Of a DNA stretch of 64,000 bases, positions 1 to 7,407 are shown piece by piece. Every line of letters begins with the position of its first letter. Within the stretch, counting starts at the first letter, position 1. The notes beneath the pieces were generated by a model, which was given only the letters and a program-made list of their open reading frames with translations, ran no database searches and had not been told where the DNA came from. Source of the stretch: Xanthomonas sp. DAR 35659 (lineage in GTDB: Bacteria > Pseudomonadota > Gammaproteobacteria > Xanthomonadales > Xanthomonadaceae). The stretch lies in assembly GCF_041242975.1 (NCBI RefSeq), contig NZ_CP162488.1:1416001-1480000 (forward strand), read 5' to 3'. The position numbers and the translations under genes were made by a program.

Positions 1-1
1 G

Positions 2-469
2 AACGAAGGCACCCAGGGCACGGGCGTGATCCTCACCGAGAAGACCAGTGCCTCGCGCGGCGTGGTCGAGGCGCTGCGCGGGCTGTACGCCAACTTCCTG
101 GTGCAGGAGTTCATCGGCGAGGCCGAGGGCGCCGACCTGCGCTGCTTCGTGGTCGGCAACCAGGTGGTCGCGGCGATGCGCCGGCAGGCGCCGGAAGGGG
201 ACTTCCGCTCCAACCTGCATCTGGGGGGCAGCGCACTGGCGGCCACCGCCAGCCGCACCGAACAGGAGGTGGCCGTGCGCTCGGCCAAGGCCCTGGGCCT
301 GGGCGTGGCCGGGGTCGACCTGATCCGCTCGCGGCGCGGCCCGCTGGTGCTGGAGGTCAACTCCACCCCCGGCCTGGAGGGGATCGAGGCGGTCTGCGGC
401 CAGGACATCGCCGGCAAGATCATCGACCACCTCCAGGTGATCCAGATCCGAAAGAAATCAGTCACTTGA
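2..469 (+). CDS. rimK: RimK-type ATP-grasp ligase, C-terminal part
   Basis: Only the last 155 or so codons are present; the start lies before the window. RimK adds glutamate residues to the C-terminus of ribosomal protein S6, and relatives ligate glutamate to other acceptors. The visible part is the ATP-grasp core end: the strand [20 protein letters not shown], followed near the end by [13 protein letters not shown]. The E and N of that motif bind the magnesium-ATP in this family. The gene ends about 120 bp before a strong terminator. Naming rests on the family motif; other RimK-like ligases cannot be excluded from the fragment alone. Confidence 0.85.
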   Translation, partial: NEGTQGTGVILTEKTSASRGVVEALRGLYANFLVQEFIGEAEGADLRCFVVGNQVVAAMRRQAPEGDFRSNLHLGGSALAATASRTEQEVAVRSAKALGLGVAGVDLIRSRRGPLVLEVNSTPGLEGIEAVCGQDIAGKIIDHLQVIQIRKKSVT

Positions 470-734
470 AGCAATGTCCGCGCCTCCGTTCTGGCTTAAC
501 GCCGGTTTAATTCCGCCCTGCGTATGCTTCGTCGGACCGCAGCTCTGCCCTCCTCAGCAGGAACGGTAATCGGGATATATCTTTCGGCCCAGGCGGCCTT
601 GCCGCCTGGGCCTTTTTGTCGCCGCGGTTCGGCGTCGCGGCACCCGACTGTGGCGGGAAGCCATGCAACTTGCGGCGCCGTTCGCTGCGGGGCTACATTG
701 TGATTTACGCCACCAAATCGTCTAGGGGACAGGG
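470..734. other. intergenic region with terminator, possible small RNA
   Basis: No convincing open frame lies between rimK and the next gene. The region is unusual because a strong intrinsic terminator (586-617) sits more than 110 bp beyond the rimK stop, leaving room for a short transcript of its own. No promoter could be assigned with confidence. Confidence 0.4.
586..617 (+). terminator. intrinsic terminator after rimK
   Basis: A perfect 12-bp stem (GGCCCAGGCGGC pairing with GCCGCCTGGGCC) with a CTT loop is followed directly by five T residues. Confidence 0.9.
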
Positions 735-1193
735 ATGAAGCAACTGATCGGGGTGATGTTGGGGATGGTGCTCGCGTGTTCGGCCGTGGCTGCGCCGAAA
801 GGTGAGGCGCCCATGAACGTGAAGAAATCGTTCGCACAGCAACTCAGTACAATTCGCCAGCAGTTGGACGACGGCAAGACCTATGCCGAACTCAGCGCGG
901 AGAATCGCAGCAAGGTGGAAGCCGCACTGTCGCGCATGGCGACCGTGCTCGATGCCCATCCCGACGTGAACACGCTGCGCGAGGAGGACAAGGTGGTGTT
1001 GTTCAACGATCAGGAGACGGTCAACGCGCTGCTGTCCAAGGCAGCGGCGGACAGCCGCCTGATCTGCAGGCGCGAGGCGGTGACCGGCGCGCTGCGCACC
1101 ACGACGCAATGCAGGACCGTGGCGGAGCGCCGCCGCGACAACGAGGATGCGCAGGAACTGATGCGGCGCAATCCAACTGGCAAGTACGACTGA
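735..1193 (+). CDS. small secreted protein of unknown function
   Basis: The 152-residue product begins with a clear signal peptide (MKQLIGVMLGMVLACSAVAA, cleavage after AA) and is probably periplasmic. The mature part is charged and helical with two cysteines (SRLICRRE and TTQCRTV) that could form a disulfide. I recognise no domain. It ends 8 bp before the response regulator that follows, so the three genes are likely one transcript, and the protein could be an accessory or target of that signalling pair. That role is inference only. Confidence 0.75.
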   Translation: MKQLIGVMLGMVLACSAVAAPKGEAPMNVKKSFAQQLSTIRQQLDDGKTYAELSAENRSKVEAALSRMATVLDAHPDVNTLREEDKVVLFNDQETVNALLSKAAADSRLICRREAVTGALRTTTQCRTVAERRRDNEDAQELMRRNPTGKYD

Positions 1194-1201
1194 CGGGGTA
1201 A

Positions 1202-1885
1202 ATGTTGGTGCGAATTCTAGTAATCGAAGACAACAGCGACATCGCGGCCAACCTGGGCGACTACCTCGAGGACCGTGGGCACACGGTCGATTTCGCCGCC
1301 GACGGCGTCACCGGCCTGCATCTGGCGGTGGTGCACGAGTTCGACGCGATCGTGCTCGATCTCAACCTGCCGGGCATGGACGGCATCGAAGTGTGCCGCA
1401 AGCTGCGCAACGAAGCGCGCAAGCAGACCCCGGTGCTGATGCTCACCGCCCGCGACTCGCTGGACAACAAGCTGGCGGGCTTCGATTCCGGTGCCGACGA
1501 CTACCTGATCAAGCCGTTCGCGCTGCAGGAAGTGGAGGTGCGGCTCAACGCGCTGTCGCGCCGCGGCAAGGGCGTGCACACCCGCGTGCTGGAGACCGGC
1601 GACCTGGAGTACAACCTGGACACGCTGGAAGTGCGGCGCCAGGGCAAGCTGTTGCAGCTCAATCCGACCGCGCTGAAGATCCTGCAGGCGCTGATGGAGG
1701 CCTCGCCCGCAGTGGTGACCCGGCAGGAACTGGAAACCCGCGTGTGGGGCGAGGAACTGCCGGATTCCGATTCGCTGCGCGTGCACATCCATGGCCTGCG
1801 CGCGGTGGTGGACAAGCCGTTCGACGTGCAGATGATCCAGACCCGCCACGGCATCGGCTACCGCATCGCCGCGCCCGATGCCTGA
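1202..1885 (+). CDS. OmpR/PhoP-family response regulator
   Basis: A 227-residue two-domain regulator. The receiver domain spans about residues 3-118 with acidic residues E9 and D10, phospho-acceptor D53 in IVLDLNLPG, T82 and K104. A winged-helix DNA-binding domain follows (about 130-225), ending with the RTRHGIGYRI-like wing. It should be phosphorylated by the kinase encoded next and bind direct repeats as a dimer. The stop overlaps the kinase start by 8 bp, implying translational coupling. Similar pairs near coaE-pilD-pilC in Xanthomonas have been studied as ColRS/VgrRS, but I cannot establish that identity here, so no symbol is given. Confidence 0.93.
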   Translation: MLVRILVIEDNSDIAANLGDYLEDRGHTVDFAADGVTGLHLAVVHEFDAIVLDLNLPGMDGIEVCRKLRNEARKQTPVLMLTARDSLDNKLAGFDSGADDYLIKPFALQEVEVRLNALSRRGKGVHTRVLETGDLEYNLDTLEVRRQGKLLQLNPTALKILQALMEASPAVVTRQELETRVWGEELPDSDSLRVHIHGLRAVVDKPFDVQMIQTRHGIGYRIAAPDA

Positions 1886-3212
1886 AGCGGAGGCGTTGCC
1901 GCGGGCGGTGCGGCGGCGCGGGCGTTACCGCCGCCGCCTGCGCAGCCGCATCATCCTGTCCTTCGTGCTGTTGGGCTTCGGCCTGACCGCCCTGTTCGCG
2001 TTCGCCACCAACTGGGCGCGGGCGCGGGTGGAGAACCAGCTGGTCGAGGACGTGATGAACCGCAACATGGAGGCGTCCTGGCGCAGCTATGTGGCCAGCG
2101 GTGGACGCAACCTGGACATCCCGGTCCAGCAGATGAAGGGCTTCGTCTATCGCCCCGACAAGCTCGATGGCCTGCGCCGCGATTTCCCGGAGTGGGAACG
2201 CCTCAGCGACGGCATCCACATGCTGTCGGGCACCGATGCCGATGGCCAGCCGTTCGCCTACAAGGTCGGCGTGCGCAAGACCCCCAACGCCTGGTTCTTC
2301 ATCGCCTACGACCTGACCCAGACCATGCGTGGCGAGGTGCAGCTCAAGCGCACCCTGATGCTGTCGGTGCTGGTCTTCAGTGCGCTGTCGCTGGTGATCG
2401 GCTGGTGGTCGGCGTCGCGGGTGATGCGGCCGGTATCGGACCTGGCCGCGCGCCTGCGCGCCTACCGTGGCAGCAGCGATCCCAAGCCGCTGGCGCCGCA
2501 CTTTCCCGACGACGAGGTCGGCCAGTTGGCCGAAGCGCTGGACGACTATTCGGCGCGCCTGACCGAAGTGGTGCAGCGCGACCGCGAGTTCAACGCCGAC
2601 GTCAGCCACGAACTGCGCACCCCGCTGGCGGTGATCCGCGGCGCCACCGAACTGCTGCTGACCCGGCCCAATCTCGACGAGAAGGTGCTGCAGCGCCTGC
2701 AGCGCATCCAGCGCGCCGAGCAGCAATGCAGCGATCTGATCGGCTCGCTGTTGCTGCTGTCGCGCAACGAGCGCGGGCAGGGCAACAGCAACGTGGCCAA
2801 GGTCGCCGAGCAGCTGATCGAATCGCACCGCGCGCAGTTGGGCGGCAAGCCGCTGCAGTTGATCCTGGAAGGCGAGCGCAATCTCAGCATCGACGCGCCC
2901 GAGGCGGCGCTGTCGGTGGCCTTGGGCAACCTGATCGGCAACGCGGTCAAGTACACCCAGGAAGGTCAAGTGGTGGTGCGGGTGCTGAGCGACGCGGTGC
3001 AGGTGATCGACTCGGGCCCGGGCCTGAGCGAAGAGGATGCGGCCAAGCTGTTCCAGCGCGGCTACCGTGGCACCCATGCCGGGCACTCGCAGGGCGGCGG
3101 CATCGGCCTGTCCATCGTCAGCCGTTTGTGCGACCTGTACGGCTGGCAGGTCAACGTGCGCCCGGGCGCCTCGAAGGGCGTGGTGGCGACGCTGTGGTTC
3201 AAGCCCGCCTGA
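1878..3212 (+). CDS. sensor histidine kinase
   Basis: A 444-residue membrane kinase, partner of the preceding regulator. A basic N-terminus leads to a first membrane segment (about 25-45), a periplasmic region of roughly 110 residues, a second membrane segment (about 157-178) and a HAMP linker. The phospho-acceptor is H244 in the H-box VSHELRTPLAV. The ATPase domain has the N-box N355 (NLIGNAVKY), D378 in the G1 box DSGPGLS, and G2 box GGGIGLSIVSRL. The periplasmic region lacks an obvious ExxE metal motif such as reported for VgrS, which argues against equating it with that iron sensor. The signal sensed is unknown. Confidence 0.92.
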   Translation: MPEAEALPRAVRRRGRYRRRLRSRIILSFVLLGFGLTALFAFATNWARARVENQLVEDVMNRNMEASWRSYVASGGRNLDIPVQQMKGFVYRPDKLDGLRRDFPEWERLSDGIHMLSGTDADGQPFAYKVGVRKTPNAWFFIAYDLTQTMRGEVQLKRTLMLSVLVFSALSLVIGWWSASRVMRPVSDLAARLRAYRGSSDPKPLAPHFPDDEVGQLAEALDDYSARLTEVVQRDREFNADVSHELRTPLAVIRGATELLLTRPNLDEKVLQRLQRIQRAEQQCSDLIGSLLLLSRNERGQGNSNVAKVAEQLIESHRAQLGGKPLQLILEGERNLSIDAPEAALSVALGNLIGNAVKYTQEGQVVVRVLSDAVQVIDSGPGLSEEDAAKLFQRGYRGTHAGHSQGGGIGLSIVSRLCDLYGWQVNVRPGASKGVVATLWFKPA

Positions 3213-3218
3213 ATCGCT

Positions 3219-3290
3219 TTTGTAGGAGCGGCTTCAGCCGCGACAGCATCCTTCCGTAGAGTCCGTCGCGGCTAAAGCCGCTCCTACAAA
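3219..3290. repeat. inverted pair of REP-like palindromes
   Basis: Two facing copies of the dispersed palindrome beginning TGTAGGAGCGGCTTCAGCCG (3219-3244, and the complement at 3265-3290) form a long stem between convergent genes. It may also end transcripts from both sides. Confidence 0.9.
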
Positions 3291-3307
3291 AAGCTGCGTT
3301 GCCGCGG

Positions 3308-3928
3308 TTACGCGGCCTTCGCCGCGGCCAATGCGCGGTAGCGCTGATCCAGCGCATCCGCCGCCGCCTGCAGCCGCGACGCATCGCCATCGTTGACCAC
3401 GACGTCGTCGGCGATCGCCAGCCGTGCCGCGCGCGTGGCCTGCGCCGCGATCATCCGTTGCGCCAGTTCGGCGGTGATGCCGTCGCGCTGCATCAGGCGC
3501 GCATGCTGAAGCGCTTCGGGCGCATCGACCACGACGATCCGGTCCAGCCATGGATACGCCGTGCGTGCGCCGACTTCGGTCAGCAGCGGGATCGCCGCCA
3601 CGGCATAGGGACTGGTGGCTTCCCGGCACGCTTGCTGCAACAGCATGCGGATCGCCGGATGGGTGATCGCCTCCAGGTCGCGACGCGCCTGCGGATCGTC
3701 GAAGATGCGTTGGCGCAGCGCCGCCCGGTCGAGGCTGCCGTCCTCGCGCAGGATCTGTGGGCCGAAACGGGCGACGATCCGCGCGAGCGCGGGATGCCCT
3801 GGTGCCACGACGGCGCGGGCGGCCACATCTGCATCGGCCACCACGATGCCCTTGGCCTCGAAATGGCGGCTCAGCGCGCTCTTACCGGAGGCGACGCCGC
3901 CGGTCAGGCCGACGATGAACTCGCTCAC
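3308..3928 (-). CDS. coaE: dephospho-CoA kinase
   Basis: A 206-residue cytoplasmic kinase that phosphorylates the ribose 3'-hydroxyl of dephospho-CoA, the last step of coenzyme A synthesis. The P-loop is GGVASGKS at residues 10-17 in the N-terminal GLTGG context typical of CoaE; the CoA-binding and lid region follows, with ITHPAIR as a family signature. It ends the minus-strand run pilC-pilD-coaE, starting 12 bp after pilD stops, an arrangement conserved across gamma-proteobacteria. Confidence 0.96.
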   Translation of the reverse strand: MSEFIVGLTGGVASGKSALSRHFEAKGIVVADADVAARAVVAPGHPALARIVARFGPQILREDGSLDRAALRQRIFDDPQARRDLEAITHPAIRMLLQQACREATSPYAVAAIPLLTEVGARTAYPWLDRIVVVDAPEALQHARLMQRDGITAELAQRMIAAQATRAARLAIADDVVVNDGDASRLQAAADALDQRYRALAAAKAA

Positions 3929-3940
3929 CGCGTCATCCGC

Positions 3941-4804
3941 TCAGCGCAGCCCGGACCAGCGCATATAGGTGTCGATGATTTCCGTGCCCCAAAAGAACGT
4001 GATCCAGCCGGCGATGGCCAGATACGGGCCGAACGGAATGGGCGTGGCGCGGTCGCGGCCCTTGGCCGCCAGCCAGAGCGAGCCGAGGATCGCGCCGACC
4101 AGCGAGGAGATCAGGATGGTCGGCAGGATGCCTTTCAAACCGCACCACGCGCCGATCGCCGCCAGCAACTTGAAGTCGCCATGGCCCATGCCTTCCTTGC
4201 CGGTGATCTGCTTGAACAGCCACCACACCGACCACAGCGACACATAGCCGACCGCCGCGCCGAGCAGTGCCGGCTTGGCCGGCATATACAGATTGTCCAT
4301 GCTGCCGACCAATCCCAGCCACATCAGCGGCAGGGTCAATTGGTCCGGCAGCAATCGGGTGCGCAGGTCGATCCCCGACATCGCCACCAGGAAGCAACTG
4401 AACACGATCGCGCCGAAGCCCTGCCAGCCGAAGCCGAAGCGCCAGACGCTGGCGACCACCAGCAGGCTGGTCAGCAGCTCCACCAGCGGATACTGGATCG
4501 AGATCGGCGCATGGCAATGCCGGCACTTGCCGCGCAGGGCCAGCCAACTGAACAGCGGGATGTTCTCGTACCAGGACAGCTTGTGCTTGCAGTGCGGGCA
4601 ATGCGAGGGCTCGACCACGATCCCGGGCGGCGGCGGATCGTAGAGGTCCGGCAACTCCAGGATCTCGCGCGAATCGCGCTTCCACTGCCACTCCATGCGC
4701 TTGGGCAGGCGCAGGATCACCACGTTGAGGAAACTGCCCACCAGCAAGCCCAGCCCGGCCGCGGCGGGAAAGCCGAGAACGGGGTGTTGATCGAGAAATG
4801 CCAT
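3941..4804 (-). CDS. pilD: type IV prepilin peptidase / N-methyltransferase
   Basis: A 287-residue inner-membrane aspartic protease that removes the leader from prepilins and methylates the new N-terminal phenylalanine. A first membrane helix (about 10-32) precedes a cytoplasmic loop with two CxxC pairs (C69, C72, C94, C97) that bind zinc in the methylating part. The catalytic aspartates are D146 (SGIDLRT) and D210 (GHGDFKLL, the GxGD motif). Several further hydrophobic helices complete the expected topology. It lies 6 bp after pilC. It would process both pilins encoded in this window and probably type II secretion pseudopilins. Confidence 0.97.
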   Translation of the reverse strand: MAFLDQHPVLGFPAAAGLGLLVGSFLNVVILRLPKRMEWQWKRDSREILELPDLYDPPPPGIVVEPSHCPHCKHKLSWYENIPLFSWLALRGKCRHCHAPISIQYPLVELLTSLLVVASVWRFGFGWQGFGAIVFSCFLVAMSGIDLRTRLLPDQLTLPLMWLGLVGSMDNLYMPAKPALLGAAVGYVSLWSVWWLFKQITGKEGMGHGDFKLLAAIGAWCGLKGILPTILISSLVGAILGSLWLAAKGRDRATPIPFGPYLAIAGWITFFWGTEIIDTYMRWSGLR

Positions 4805-4810
4805 TAATGC

Positions 4811-6070
4811 TTATCCAACGACGGAGGCCAGCTTGAAGATGGGCAGGTACATGCCGATGACCATGCCGCCGACGATGGTGCCGATGAAGACCATGATCAA
4901 TGGCTCGATCAGGCTGCTCAGCGCATCGACCGCATTGTTCACTTCCTGCTCGAAGTACTCGGCCACCTTGAACAGCATCGCATCCAGCGCACCAGCCTCT
5001 TCGCCAATGGCCGTCATCTGGATGACCATATGCGGAAACAGGTTGGCCTGCTTCATCGCGACGTTGACCGGGTAACCGACGGCGACGTCGTCACGCATGC
5101 GCAGCACGGATTTCTCGTAGACGCTGTTGCCAGTGGCGCCGGCGACGATGTCCAGCGCCTCGACCAGCGGGACGCCGGCGCGGAAGGTGACGCCCAGCGT
5201 CCGCGAGAAGCGCGCCACCGAACTGTTGTGCATGATCTGGCCGATGATCGGCACCTTCAGGATCAGCCGGTCCATGCCGTGCTGCATCGACGGCGAGCGC
5301 TTGTAGGCAAAGATGAAGCCGACGATGGTGCCGACCAGGACAAGCAACAGGATCCACCAATAGGCGACCATGAAGCGCGATGCGGCGACGATCATCTGCG
5401 TAAATGCCGGCAACTCCGCACCGAAGCCCTTGAATACGTCCTCGAACTGCGGCACCACCCAGACCAGCAGGATCGAGCTGACCAGCAGCGCGACCGCCAT
5501 GACCATGGCCGGGTAGAACAAGGCCTTCTTGATCTTGCCCTTCAGCGCTTCGATGTTTTCCTTGTACGTCGCGACCGTTTCCAGCACGGTTTCGAGCACA
5601 CCGGCGCCTTCGCCGGCCTTGACCAGGTTGCGGTAGAGCTCGTCGAACTGGACGGGATGCTTGCTGATCGCCTCGTAGAGCGAGGAGCCGCCCTCGATGT
5701 CGGTACGGACCTGGTCCACCATCTTCTTCATGCGCGGATTCTTGTGCCCGCTGGCGATGATCTCCAGCGACCCCACGATCGGGACGCCGGACTTCATCAT
5801 GGTCGCCATCTGGCGGCTGAAAAACGCGATGTCTTTCGGGGTGATCTTGCTACCGGCGGCACCGAAGAGCGGCTTGGGCTTGGGTTTGACCACCGAGGGC
5901 GTGATGCCCTGGCGGCGCAACTCCGCGCGCAGCAGGTTGGCGTTCTTGGCGGTCTGCTCGCCCTTCATCTTGACGCCGCGCTTGTCCGTCCCTTCCCAGA
6001 CGAACGGCACCTGCTGGCTGGTGCCGCGCGCCACGGGCTGTTTGGATACTGCGCTACGAGTTGCGGACAT
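4811..6070 (-). CDS. pilC: type IV pilus inner-membrane platform protein
   Basis: A 419-residue integral membrane protein on which the assembly ATPases act. An N-terminal cytoplasmic segment is followed by two GspF/T2SSF domains. Membrane helices are visible around FYPAMVMAVALLVSSILLVW, WWILLLVLVGTIVGFIFAY and the C-terminal PLIMVFIGTIVGGMVIGMYL. I chose the start at 6070 (MSATRSAVSKQ), because GGGGAG sits 8 bp before it; an upstream ATG at 6094 would add eight residues with no such site. It is transcribed divergently from the pilin genes and leads the pilC-pilD-coaE run. Confidence 0.95.
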   Translation of the reverse strand: MSATRSAVSKQPVARGTSQQVPFVWEGTDKRGVKMKGEQTAKNANLLRAELRRQGITPSVVKPKPKPLFGAAGSKITPKDIAFFSRQMATMMKSGVPIVGSLEIIASGHKNPRMKKMVDQVRTDIEGGSSLYEAISKHPVQFDELYRNLVKAGEGAGVLETVLETVATYKENIEALKGKIKKALFYPAMVMAVALLVSSILLVWVVPQFEDVFKGFGAELPAFTQMIVAASRFMVAYWWILLLVLVGTIVGFIFAYKRSPSMQHGMDRLILKVPIIGQIMHNSSVARFSRTLGVTFRAGVPLVEALDIVAGATGNSVYEKSVLRMRDDVAVGYPVNVAMKQANLFPHMVIQMTAIGEEAGALDAMLFKVAEYFEQEVNNAVDALSSLIEPLIMVFIGTIVGGMVIGMYLPIFKLASVVG

Positions 6071-6457
6071 CGGATGTGCTCCCCGTCCAGCCATCCCCAG
6101 GCGGACATGCCAGGCATGGTATCGGTTTCCGCAGCGTATGGCATCCAGGCTCAGGAGGAGGCGGAGCGTCCGGATGGGGAGGGTGGAGCTAGGATGTGCT
6201 GACGTTGAGCGTCACTTTGTGACCTGTTTTGGCATAGGGGTAGGCCCATCGCAAATCCACTCTTTGCCTATGTTGCCTGGCATTCGATGGGGGCATCATG
6301 TGCCCCGGGGAGCTTGAGGTGCGCGTGGGTAGGTTGGCACGCACCCTGCTTGCAATACCCGCACGTGGCGCTCTGCCGCGCGGCGCTCGAGGGGTAGGAT
6401 GCTCCGCGGGCCGAGTGTCTGCCAAACGTAAACACCACCATCTCTAGGGGATTCACT
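6071..6457. other. divergent pilC-pilA control region
   Basis: This 387-bp gene-free stretch separates the two pilus transcription units. It holds the sigma-54 promoter described at 6335 and presumably PilR binding sites upstream of it. The length upstream of the promoter (more than 200 bp) fits an enhancer-dependent promoter. No ORF here is convincing. Confidence 0.6.
6335..6350 (+). promoter_or_regulatory. sigma-54 promoter of pilA1
   Basis: TGGCACGCACCCTGCT matches the sigma-54 consensus TGGCACG-N4-TTGCW at all positions but one. The -24 GG (6336-6337) and -12 GC (6348-6349) are separated by exactly ten bases. Transcription should start near 6361, about 97 bp before the pilA1 start. PilR, encoded in this window, is the expected activator. 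Confidence 0.85.
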
Positions 6458-6859
6458 ATGAAGAAGCAGCAGGGCTTTACCCTGATCGAACTGATGATCG
6501 TGGTCGCGATCATCGCCATCCTGGCCGCCATCGCGCTGCCGGCTTACCAGAACTACGTGCGCAAGTCGCAGGTCACTGCGGCGCTGTCCGACATCACTCC
6601 GGGCAAGACGCAGTTCGAAGTCAAGATCAACGAAGGTAGTGGCTTTGGCACCACTGGTAGTGCTATTGGCCTGCAGGACACGACTAGCCGTTGCTCTGCC
6701 ATTGCTGTTAACCCGAGCGACACTGGTAGCATCACTTGCACCATGATTGGCGGCGCAGGTGTAGGTGGAAATACGATTGCTTGGACGCGCAACAGCTCCG
6801 GTAACTGGCGCTGCTCTACCACCGCTGATGCCAAGTATCGTCCTAGCACCTGTCAGTAA
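6458..6859 (+). CDS. pilA: type IV pilin (major pilin candidate)
   Basis: A 133-residue class IVa prepilin. The six-residue leader MKKQQG is followed by mature [13 protein letters not shown], with the invariant glutamate at mature position 5 and the proline of the helix kink (LPAYQ). Four cysteines (79, 94, 119, 132) suggest two disulfides, the last pair closing the C-terminal D-region. PilD cleaves after G6, and PilB and PilC assemble the fibre. A sigma-54 promoter lies upstream and a strong terminator directly downstream. Many serines and threonines in the head domain could accept glycans. Confidence 0.95.
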   Translation: MKKQQGFTLIELMIVVAIIAILAAIALPAYQNYVRKSQVTAALSDITPGKTQFEVKINEGSGFGTTGSAIGLQDTTSRCSAIAVNPSDTGSITCTMIGGAGVGGNTIAWTRNSSGNWRCSTTADAKYRPSTCQ

Positions 6860-6875
6860 CAGCTGTTCGGTTTGG

Positions 6876-6906
6876 AAAAGCCCCGCAGTTGCGGGGCTTT
6901 TTTTTT
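6876..6906 (+). terminator. intrinsic terminator after pilA1
   Basis: The stem AAAAGCCCCGC / GCGGGGCTTTT has an AGTT loop and runs into a tract of nine T residues. It separates the first pilin from the second; transcription of the second pilin requires read-through or a promoter hidden in the 30-bp gap. Confidence 0.9.
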
Positions 6907-6935
6907 AAGGTGACATCATCTAGCTGGGGAGCAAG

Positions 6936-7358
6936 ATGAACGTTTCGAGGCGAAAGTTAGATGGTTTCACTTTGGTCGAAATTATGATCGTTGTTGCGAT
7001 CATCGCCATACTGGCCGCTATCGCCTTGCAGGGTTACGCGCTGTACGTGACGAGGTCGCAGGTGGTTGCAGGACTCGATGAAATTCGGGCTGGAAAAACG
7101 GGTGTCGAACTGGCGTTTAATGAAGGTCATGCATCGGAAGTAGAAGCTGCTTATATAGGATTGCAAGCGGCCACTAAGCGTTGCTCGGCTATAGTCGCTT
7201 CGCTCTCCGCAACGGGCGATGGATCCATCTCTTGTACGCTTCTGGGTAATGATGCGATCGTAGGTAAAGACATTAAATTGACGCGTAGCGTCTCGGGATC
7301 TTGGACTTGTAATGCCAGTGAATTGCCAGCGAGCTATCGGCCTGAAGAATGCGGCTGA
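6936..7358 (+). CDS. second type IV pilin
   Basis: A 140-residue prepilin with leader MNVSRRKLDG and mature [15 protein letters not shown]. The four cysteines (83, 100, 125, 139) occupy the same arrangement as in the first pilin, so the two are paralogues, but the head domains differ strongly and the helix-kink proline is replaced (LQGYALY). Codon use is clearly lower in GC than in pilA1 and the rest of the chromosome, suggesting recent exchange. It has a good start site (GGGGAGCAAG before the ATG). It may be an alternative or minor pilin and could be a substrate of the glycosyltransferase encoded next. Confidence 0.9.
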   Translation: MNVSRRKLDGFTLVEIMIVVAIIAILAAIALQGYALYVTRSQVVAGLDEIRAGKTGVELAFNEGHASEVEAAYIGLQAATKRCSAIVASLSATGDGSISCTLLGNDAIVGKDIKLTRSVSGSWTCNASELPASYRPEECG

Positions 7359-7407
7359 GAAAGTGGACTCTCTGGTGATGGCTGAAATGTAACCGGGATA
7401 GAAGGTG

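Noticed and set aside
1878..3212. Naming the kinase VgrS or ColS
   Set aside because: Gene position near pilD-pilC is suggestive, but the periplasmic region is long and lacks the ExxE pattern reported for VgrS, so the symbol was withheld.
3299..4807. 502-codon plus-strand frame opposite coaE and pilD
   Set aside because: It is a high-GC shadow of two well-supported minus-strand genes and shows only arginine/histidine/glutamine-rich sequence without a fold.
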